In this document: positions 56,476-64,000 of the stretch, piece by piece | Layout of the letters: each line of letters begins with the position of its first letter | How positions within the stretch are numbered: the stretch's first letter is position 1 | NCBI GenBank assembly: GCA_012845835.1 | Contig: JABAKD010000020.1 | Coordinates: forward strand, 7,457,915-7,521,914 | DNA: 64,000 nucleotides | Source: Undaria pinnatifida | Lineage: Eukaryota; Sar; Phaeophyceae; Laminariales; Alariaceae | Reading direction: 5' to 3' | Made by a program: the position numbers and the translations under genes | The notes under the pieces: model-generated | Told to the model about the DNA's origin: nothing | Seen by the model: the letters and a program-made list of their open reading frames with translations, nothing else | Databases searched by the model: none

Positions 56476-57751
56476 CATTTTTATAATATATGCGCGAGCT
56501 AGTTGGATGCTGTTTGCCGAGCACGGGGGGGTTAATTGTATTAATAATGGACGTGCACAGCAACCAAGGAATTCATGACGTACATGCCAGCCGATAGGAC
56601 CTGTGTGATAATCTGCAAGGGAACATATGACCTGCTCTAATGGCAGGATCGTCCCGAGTGTCCCGCTTGCTACCTGGTTTACGATTTAACGCGAGTTTTA
56701 GGGTGACTGATCTTACCGCGAACTGGCATGTTTCCGGACAAGTCATGCGAGACATTATCGATCTGATGTAAAATGTGCGTTACGGTGTCTATCATTGATT
56801 AGCGAATACTGCTACTTCTTGTATACGGAGGCATGATTTGTGCGATTGGTATTATGTCATTTTGTCTTTATATGCGTTGATATGGTAACGGTATTGCATT
56901 TTAGAGGGGTAAGAGTAGTGGTGTTCAATCAATTTGGAGTTAGCCTGGAGTGTGGCAAACGGGGAGTTTGAGATTTTTCACGTGCGCGTCAGCATAGCAA
57001 CATGGTGATCATCTCACCAAACCGTTGCACCGAAGGCGTTTCGCCGTCTGCGTTTGCGTTCGCTCGTGGGCAGTATACAGCAGGGGGGCTGCTAGAGTAG
57101 AAGTGTTTTTTCTTATCGGAAACATGCGGTTCTTTTCCTTTTTCCTACAGAGTACAAAGCAGGTGGGCCAATTTTTTTGGGCAATCAATGGGGTTTTATG
57201 TGAAGACGGCGAATTAGTTTATTTGAAGATTTTCCCAACAGATTTCGCTTGTTGGACTGTTCCCTTCCCGCAGTTACTGTACTAATTACGTACAGATTGA
57301 TAGGGTAGGTCTATACACTGAACTTTGATCGACACATTTTAATTGTGTGATTGCTGTTTTGACTGGCAATTCTTATCTTGATTCAATTATTACTATATAT
57401 ATGCACTCAATTGTGTTGATAAGCTCGACAGTGAAAGAGGACGTCGGTGTAACGACGTTTCACTGCACAAGCTTGAGCAAGGAGATAACCTAATGGGTAG
57501 GATTTCCTCGTAACAATATTGGTATTCAGATTGCCGTTTTACGTTGGCAGTTAGTTGTTGATGGTGGAGTTTGGGGTTGCCATTATACCCTGGGTATAGC
57601 TTTTTTGATCGAATTAAAAGTGTGTCGTTTCACCTGGACATCTGTGCTGAGTTGTTTGACACCGGTGGTGTATTGCACCGAGTAAAGGGGCTGTTCGTAG
57701 TACTACGGTTTCATATACTCTGGTATGCAGGTAATTGAGTTTTATAGTATA
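56476..57751. other. About 1.3 kb unassigned
   Basis: No gene is recognised. The frame at 57025-57285 (86 codons) includes a pyrimidine tract and CAG (near 57145-57153) that could act as a splice acceptor, followed by GQFFWAINGVLCEDGELVYL. This alone does not support a gene call. Confidence 0.35.
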
Positions 57752-58122
57752 TGCGGAAGCATTATTGATATGTTCTTCGAGGCTTCGTGGGGTGAAAGAT
57801 TTCCCCACGGAGGGAGTCGGCGATGATGATGATGCTGACATGGGCTTTGATGGAATGATACTGCCCGTATAGGCCGAGGGGAGTCCGTGACAAACTGGGT
57901 ACGGCTCACTGGTGCCTGTACGAAGTGCGTGACATACTCGTGCCGTTTTTCTTTATGGTTTATGTCAGGGCCTTTGACAATCGGGTACTGGCTCTCAGGC
58001 TGTAGACTATGTGTTTTGTGATACGAGACTATATTTTACTCTTCAAATCTATTATACATAATCGGGGCACGCCGCGCAGCCACACATGTGGAGTCATCTA
58101 CATACAGCGGTTCTAGAAAACA
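57752..58122 (+). repeat. Solo LTR-like repeat
   Basis: It aligns with 45614-45957 from TGCGGAAGCATTATTGA to TTCTAGAAAACA, with indels (371 vs 344 bp). No gag-like sequence follows, so it is probably a solo LTR or truncated end. I could not identify a target duplication. Confidence 0.55.
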
Positions 58123-58379
58123 TCGTTGTTTCTTTTTTTGTAGCCCTGCCGACGACGCCATTTGTTAAGTAAATGTTTGCACTACTAGTGGGGTATTACT
58201 CCGTTTGACTGCATGCAAAACGTTAACCAGTTGCAAAGTAGGAGCCTTGATAGCAGATGGATGCCACAGCAATATTATGGCAATCGTTTGGCGCCAACGA
58301 AAAAGTTGAAAAACAAACGCAATGAAACAAAACGATGCTGGGTCGTCTTATCGTCCGTCTTCGCGGTGCGATCATCAAG

Positions 58380-58475
58380 GAGCACAAGCCGTTGTTGTTC
58401 TCACATTAACTCGCATAATCAAGTTCGTGGTCACAGGACAGGCTCCAGTCATTCTGGAGTGGAACAGTACCCCAG
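58380..58475 (+). repeat. R1 fragment
   Basis: GTTGTTGTTCTCACATTAAC, then CGCATAATCAAG, GTGGTCACAGGACAG and CTCCAGTCA matches R1 at about 2103-2180. Both edges are abrupt. Confidence 0.6.
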
Positions 58476-60080
58476 GAGTGCATATCGGACACATCTCCTA
58501 TAATATCTAATATCTATGATTCCCCAGCAATAATAATAGTTGTAGCACCGCAGGCTACGTCGTGTTGATATCGTCCAACTCATAAATGCCGTTCATCATT
58601 TCCTCCCCCGGAGTCCTGCAGAAGCTACTACTACTATTATTATACTAACTGTATATAGACTACTACTGCTTCAATTGTTGCACAAGCAGTAAACTATACG
58701 TTGACAATTATTGTACAGACTACCGTACCACCTTGACCGCCGCGGTCGCAAATGCCTTGTCTGCAAGCTTGACTCAATCGCTGTGTCTGGACCGTGAATG
58801 CAAACAACTACGAGAAATCAGGTGTTTGATTATCGTTCCGAACAGTAGTACGTACAAGGGCTTCACTCCGCGGGAGGCTGACGCCGCCCGCTTCGCTCGC
58901 GCAAGGTGGAAGGTTAAGGTTTCAACTGTGAAACTACAGAAAAAAGAGGCCCATGATTTAGTGCAAGTAGCGATTTGATAATGCCAAGAGCTACTTGTGC
59001 GGAACTGATTTCCCTGTTTGTGCTGTGCTCTATGTTGGCGACGTCATCTCCTGAATGTCAGTAGTAGTACGCGGGTAAAATTTGCGGAGAAAAAACGCGA
59101 ATAGGACCGAGATGGAGAACAAAGCCAACGACGAATGCAAAACGACAAGTACAAACACATACTACCGGCCTCTGGTATCTGGTGCTTCGCCTAATACGTG
59201 GTCGTACTCAGTGTGTTTTTAAAGAAGCACAGGGCTCCGCTTCGCGGGTGGCTGACGCCGCCCGCTACGCTCGCGCGAGGAAGATAATTCAACTGAAACA
59301 TGTAATAAGGCGGCAGGCAGGAAAAAGAGGCCCGTGGTTATTTGGTGCGAATTGACAGTTGAGGTATTTTTGCAGAGCTAACTGCCCAACGCTCTGCAGT
59401 GTGCTTGTTGAGGTCGGGGTGTGAACGGCAGTACGTGTGGTATTTGCGGGGATGAGGAAACGTAGAGACCGTGAAAGAGGACTATCACAACTAAAGAAAG
59501 CAAAAGGGCTAGAACACAACGCGTACATAATGGCACCTGGTACCTGTATCATACCTGGTACTACTACTGCTGTAAATTTGTTAAAAAAAAACGCACAGCA
59601 CCGCAAGTGTAGCGACAGATAAGAGCTGTTTTAGACACACGCACCCGGGTCTCCAATCCCTTGTCCCTAGTCTTCACCGCTTCTAGTTCATTCCCTCCGT
59701 GTATCCCTTCAGGCTGATTCCTCCCGTCTGCTTGTTACAACAGCTGCCTGCAAACACCAGTCTTGTCTCACGCAGTCCTCTTCCAAGCGCTAGTACTTTA
59801 TAACAGATCTCCGGATGAAACCTCCAACAATACCTTAAGGTAACGATAGCTGTACTCAAGCTCGGTTCGGAGTCACTCACGCACGTGTCAGATCAAGTTC
59901 ATGTTCATTTTTCCCTCCTTTGGTTTTGTGTGTTTTTGGACTGGGACCGTGAGCGATACGCTTTCTAGACTGACTGGAGTTGTACAGATTTGGGCAACAT
60001 TCCGCTACGTATTTTACGTGGCGTCATGTCAATCCGCCGCAACACACGACAAAACACCGCAAAACGAAGGGCAAGGCACC
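58476..60080. other. About 1.6 kb unassigned, with a short GC-hairpin doublet
   Basis: GGCTGACGCCGCCCGCT(T/A)CGC occurs near 58877 and again near 59250, each after a GGGCT(T/C)C phrase. ACCTGGTACCTG and ACCTGGTACTAC lie near 59537-59565. No gene is recognised; the short frames lack motifs. Confidence 0.4.
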
Positions 60081-60084
60081 GCAC

Positions 60085-60575
60085 TGGACTGCGCTGTGCA
60101 CTGCTGAGCTATATATAATAGCTGGGCTGACCTGAGCTGGTGGTGCATTGTTTGTGATCCAACAACGAAATATTATGGGCAAAGCTGGTGAGCCGCATCG
60201 CAGGGCACGGCACTGCACGGCGCTGTGCTACTGAGCCATTATAGCGCTGCCGTGGGGTAATGGGCGGACCTGAGCAGAGATGATAAGCCAAGCCGAGATC
60301 TCAGCTGATATATGGTGAAATTTCGTGCAAGTACAAAACAAATAGTGGAAATCAAAGAAAAGCTCAAGTTGGACCGTTACGCAAGTAATACACAGACGAT
60401 AAATTGGCGGCAAACGGTAGGAAGTTCAACTTACTAAATAACAAGCAGGAAGAAAAAATCGCAAAAAGTTCAAAATCGTGTTGGCGGATAATCCAAATTT
60501 GCAGGAAGCAGCCGAAAAGTTAAGAAACAACTGGCAAAACGAGTAGAAACAAAATAATATGGCGGAGCAAGAAAT
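60085..60575 (+). repeat. R1 fragment (third partial copy)
   Basis: It matches R1 at about 1740-2110 and 42890-43220. Shared blocks are GGCACGGCACTGCACGGCGC, AGCGCTGC, TGATAAGCCAAGCC, AGTACAAAACAAAT, AAGCTCAAGTTGGACCGTT and CAGGAAGCAGC. The last part (CTGGCAAAACGAGTAGA, GGAGCAAGAAA) matches the copy-B-only distal region near 45160-45210. This copy is deleted between those parts. Confidence 0.65.
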
Positions 60576-60689
60576 CAGGAAAGCTGGACCGTTCTGCAAG
60601 TAATGCACGGAGGTGGGACCCCCGGAGATGCCAAGGTGCACGAACCGAGCACTTTCGGCAGAAAGGTATCTGTAAGTATGTTTATACAT

Positions 60690-61670
60690 AACGCCCCCTC
60701 CTTCCCCACACCCCGCACGATCACCTAGACCCAGCACCGCGCGTATAGCAAGCCCCTACATATATGATTAATACGCGCCATCGGAGGATCACACACAACA
60801 ATTGTTGCGAACATCAGTGTCGACCAAATCCTTGATCTCATAGCTGGAGTGTAATTTTATATTATACGTGACCTAAATCTCTTGCCCCCCCCCCCCCCTC
60901 GCCCCATTTTTTTTTTTTTCTTCGTCGCTTCCTCTCGCTTAAACGCCCCACTTAATATCGAAATCCGCCAGAGTAATAAACACTTGCCACGCCCTGGATA
61001 TCGCTTCGTTATCTTTTTAGAGCCGTCCATGCCGCTGCTGCGATTCCCACCCACCCCCGCCCCCAACGCCCCATCCTTCCCAACCACCCGCACCATCGCC
61101 TAGACCTAGAACCACGCGTATAGCAAACCCCTACATCTATGCGGCCTAAAGCTCTCCCCCCCCGCCCCCCGCCCCCCCCCCCCGCCCCCCGCCCCCCCCG
61201 CCACATTCCCCCTCCCTCCCCCACAAGAAGAATTTATTTGAAGTTTCCACGCACGATTTGACCTGCCCCACCCGTCCCCTCCCCACCCTCCCCCCCTCCC
61301 GCCCCCCCTTTTGATCAAAATCAGGCCCCCACGTCCTTAAAAACTCCGCCCTCCCCTCACCGGATATTCGACTTACAGGATTTACTTGATAAACTTATGC
61401 ATTTCCTTCCACAGCTAGCTGTCAGATTTTGTCCTCCTCAGAAACGGGTTTTATAGTTTCCGCGCACAGGCAGACTACCACCACCCTATTGACCCTGGTA
61501 GCTACATACATACACTGTAGTTAGTTGAAAGGGGAGTCGCCGACCTATATCCTTAATAATGAGGACACACAACCCGTAATACGCGCGATCGGAGTATCAC
61601 ACACACCTTGCAAAGATGAGTTTCGACAAAATATTCGATCTCACAGCTGGAGTGTATTTAATTTTTTATA
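60690..61670 (+). repeat. C-tract family repeat, copy 6
   Basis: It shows the CACGATCACCTAGACC/AGCACCGCGCGTATAGC block, an internal copy of the terminal sequence (60776-60850: GATCTCATAGCTGGAGTGTA), then GTGACCTAAATCTCTTG and poly-C, the usual modules and the terminal module (61440-61655). It has the same start/end relationship as copy 5, with about 830 bp between the two terminal sequences. Confidence 0.8.
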
Positions 61671-61760
61671 ATTATACAATGCCCAGGTTCGGGCCAGATT
61701 TTAAGGGATATTGATACGTATACTGCAGCTGTAGTAGTACAAGTAGTAGTATGAATACAA

Positions 61761-62063
61761 GTGATAACGTGCGCCCCTGACGTTGGTTGGATGGCTTCAT
61801 CTGCTTCTTGGCTTTGGTGCTGTTTTCATTTTTTTTCTCGTGCCGTCATCCAACCGCCTCTTATTTTTCCTTTTAGTTTGTTCTTTTCTGTCATGCATCG
61901 TACGGTCAATGTAGGATACATTTCTCAAGTTTTTCCCAGCACCAATGCACCCCTTTCTCAGAGTATTAGGGGCGTGTATGATCTGAAATTCGAAAGTACG
62001 CCTGAAGAGCTAAGCTCCTGGCGGCAACCCATCATGGAAGTAATGGATTGTTATTTCGAGTGA
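61761..62063 (+). other. Weak candidate 3' exon or small ORF
   Basis: The last 58 codons (from about 61893) have a natural composition: VMHRTVNVGYISQ, SIRGVYDLKFESTPEEL, SWRQPIMEVMDCYFE, stop. A pyrimidine-rich CCTTTTAG lies just upstream (about 61869-61876), and AATAAA-type signals follow the stop (62082-62098). That is the pattern of a terminal exon, but I do not recognise the protein and saw no upstream exon. Confidence 0.2.
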
Positions 62064-62287
62064 TATTTGCCTATTTTCGCTAATAAACCGAATAAAAAAG
62101 TAGATACCGGGTATATTTTCTGGTGGGCGCATATTTTTTGCCACCCAATTACGAGCACGGATTCGGGGAGCTCTACCTGGCAAATTCAATGGTCAGGTTT
62201 TTTTTTCATACAATATTTACACGATTTGATGGAGACGTTTGCATAAACAAGAAGTATAACGTCATTTTCATAGTTTTTTTTTTTTTT

Positions 62288-62366
62288 TCTTTATCCTCCG
62301 GCGAATGAGGAAAAATAAAGCTTTAGCTCACCACACTTCAACGTATTTTCATACGCATCGTTTGTC
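62288..62366 (-). mobile_element. Second copy of the short retroposon-like sequence
   Basis: This is the reverse complement of the insert at 43355-43425, including the A-run at the same end (poly-T on + before 62290). It shares GCGTATGAAAATACGT(G/T)GAA, GTGTGGTGAGCTAAAGC and GGAGGATA. Confidence 0.6.
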
Positions 62367-62790
62367 GATTTAACTCAGTTGCGGTCGCATTATAGCTTTC
62401 AAAACATTGTAGCGGAGTTCTTACTTTATGGTTTTTACAAAAAGAGAGGGAAACGATTCCTTTTGCCGTGCTCCGTATTCTTGCACTGTTTATTTTATTT
62501 TATTTTATTATGTTTCTTTTCCGAGCTTTGGCTCTCCTTTCCGGTTGGGTTGTTTCTTCGATTTCCCCTTCATTTTGTATGTTTCATTTTTTTGTTTTAT
62601 TTTTATCTTTGTTTTTATTTGTTTTCTTATTATTATTTTGTTTTTGTTTTTGTTTTTGTTTTTGTTTATTTCGTATTTCTCTCTTCCAATGTATTTCTGT
62701 TGCTGACGTATGTATGTTGTGCCTGTCGTACCCAGTACTAGGGCATGACATTGCGTTGTCGAATGCATTACGATGCATTATCTCTGTGTC
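62367..62790. other. T-rich low-complexity sequence
   Basis: (TTTTGT)n and TTTATTTTATTTTATT runs occupy about 62480-62690. Overlapping frames here are Phe-rich translations of the run and are not genes. Confidence 0.5.
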
Positions 62791-62794
62791 GTAG

Positions 62795-62925
62795 CTTGTG
62801 ACCACAGAGCTGATCTTTCTAGGGTGAAGAATCAGTACGGACACTGGGTGTGCTGGATGTCGACGAGTAGAAGAACGGTTTAATGTGAAGAACATACACA
62901 CACACACTGTTCATGGTTCTATCCA
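62795..62925 (+). repeat. Direct repeat with 63757-63880
   Basis: GACCACAGAGCT..., GGACACTGGGTG, GATGTCGACGAG, CGGTTTAATGTGAAGAACAT and ACACACAC pair with the order in 63757-63880 (GGACACCGG, GATGTAGGTGGG, CAGTTTAATGTCACCAATAT, ACACACTAC). The match is weak and diverged. The pair is about 960 bp apart and encloses the tRNA-like sequence. Confidence 0.45.
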
Positions 62926-63214
62926 ATTCGATAGTTCTTTAGCCCATATTAGCCAGGTATAGTGTAGTATTGGGTTGCCTTTTTGATGAACCACCCATAT
63001 ATGACTTGATTTTAGTACACGGGGTTTTGTTTCTTGTCTTTTTGACTGTATTCGATTGCCCTTTCGATCCTCCTCTATCCTTGGTGATGACGGGTAGCAA
63101 CGTCGTTTCACTCTTCAGTCCGACATATTTCGAAAGTTATTAGCCGAAAATAAGGTGTATTAATTGTCCTGCACGGACTACCATACACAGTAGTAGTATC
63201 AGTAGTAGTAGCCG

Positions 63215-63305
63215 GTCGCCCCGGTGGTCTAAAGTAGTGGTTGACCTCGAATACTTTACTAGTTTGTAGGGTTGGTCCATTGGTTCGATTCCTACCGTGC
63301 GTGGT
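63215..63305 (+). tRNA. tRNA-like sequence with A and B boxes (probable tRNA relic or SINE head)
   Basis: An A-box-like TGGTCTAAAGTAGTGGTT lies at 63225-63242 and an exact B-box GGTTCGATTCC at 63282-63292, at tRNA-like spacing. However, the acceptor strand (GCCCCGG) does not pair with the 3' side, and two of the five T-stem pairs are mismatched. It is therefore more likely a tRNA-derived repeat or pseudogene than a working tRNA. No anticodon is assigned. Confidence 0.3.
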
Positions 63306-63364
63306 GGTATTTTACCATATTATTTGAAGAAATATACGGAACAAAGGATAAACACTAACTACAT

Positions 63365-63500
63365 CAGTATACTGAGAGCGCCTAGCAGCGTGCGTAGGTG
63401 CATTTCGACGCGAGTCGACGAGGAAAGAAAATGCTAAAATGCTCTTGGTATATAGCAATGAAGGCACGCACCGTAGTGGGGGGGAACAGCTACGTCGCAC
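63365..63500 (-). repeat. Inverted R1 fragment
   Basis: GAGAGCGCCTAGCAGCGTG, CGACGCGAGTCGACGAGG and AAGAAAATGCT, then AATGAA(G)GCACG and AGTGGGG match the reverse complement of R1 at about 1270-1385 (42500-42610 in copy B). Confidence 0.65.
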
Positions 63501-64000
63501 TAGTTATGTGACCTCAGATCTAAATTGCTACTGGGAGAGAGGGCGAGAGGAGTGCGACGATGACAAATGGGACGGGGGGAAAAAAAAGGTGGTGCATGCG
63601 CAAGAGCATCGTTCATTTCCCAACTTATTATTTAGTTGCAAATAGTCTGTGATGTGCTGGCTTGCATCTTTTTTTTTCACCTAGGAGTGGTCACTGCAGT
63701 TTATTGCATGGCCAAATCACTTACTTTTCTAGTCCAATGTGTACATCTGTCTCGCAGTTTTTGACCACAATTCTCGTCTCTCTATTATTGGGAGACCGGA
63801 TCGGCAGGACACCGGTTTGCTAGATGTAGGTGGGTGGAAAGACAGTTTAATGTCACCAATATAAACACACTACGTCGTACTGCTGGTTTTGGTGGATGTA
63901 GATGGGTGGAATTTCCGAAGAATCACACACACCGAGTTTCGGCTCAAACGTCTACACCTCTTTTTTCAGATACGAAATTTCACCATTAATACTTCTCTAC
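63501..64000. other. Unassigned end of window; right member of a weak direct repeat
   Basis: 63757-63880 pairs with 62795-62925. GATGTAG(G/A)TGGGTGGAA occurs twice near 63823 and 63896. No gene is recognised. Confidence 0.35.

Noticed and set aside
62428-62794. Phe-rich overlapping frames as a membrane protein
   Set aside because: They translate TTTTGT/TTTTA low-complexity runs in several frames at once.
63215-63305. A functional tRNA gene
   Set aside because: The A and B boxes are good, but the acceptor and T stems do not pair properly, so it is kept only as a tRNA-like sequence.

Overview
The window looks like a repeat-rich, gene-poor stretch of a eukaryotic nuclear genome. I found no operons, ribosome binding sites, CRISPR arrays or phage genes. 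Almost every recognisable coding remnant belongs to a retroelement: Copia, Ty3/gypsy, a LINE-like reverse transcriptase (RT), and a second unclassified RT. The degraded proteins resemble retroelement proteins I know from stramenopiles, brown algae in particular. A brown alga or relative is my best guess, made from memory of protein style and not proven here. I found no host gene that I would defend.

Layout. From 1 to 4 kb lies copy A of a roughly 3.5-4 kb dispersed repeat, here called R1. From 4 to 10 kb there are local tandem duplications (575 bp, 84 bp, and a GGCCCGG-rich array) in otherwise anonymous DNA. From 11 to 14 kb there is a LINE-like RT remnant and a Copia-type gag pseudogene. From 14 to 22 kb the + strand is strongly pyrimidine-rich. 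It holds a 76-bp minisatellite, TCGGGAA arrays, TAG microsatellites and eroded minus-strand coding pieces. From 22 to 25 kb are copies of a second dispersed family, the C-tract family, whose conserved modules are separated by poly-C runs. From 25.7 to 28.3 kb, on the minus strand, is the 3' half of a Ty3/gypsy pol whose integrase is split by a small inverted-repeat insertion. From 29.4 to 37.6 kb, two LTR-like direct repeats bracket minus-strand gag-like and RT pseudogenes. That interval also holds one inverted C-tract copy, and an opposite-strand copy lies just outside it at 38.2 kb. From 41.6 to 45.6 kb is R1 copy B, followed by an isolated LTR with the start of a gag. From 49.45 to 55.22 kb is one complete Copia element. 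From 55.6 to 64 kb there are further C-tract and R1 fragments, a solo LTR, a tRNA-like sequence with A and B boxes, and anonymous DNA.

The clearest feature is the Copia element at 49453-55224. It has 430-bp LTRs with five mismatches, a 5-bp target duplication, and gag, protease, integrase, RT and RNase H in Copia order. Its pol is broken by two frameshifts. R1 and the C-tract family are the most interesting unexplained repeats: each occurs several times, in both orientations, with sharp edges and no recognisable protein.
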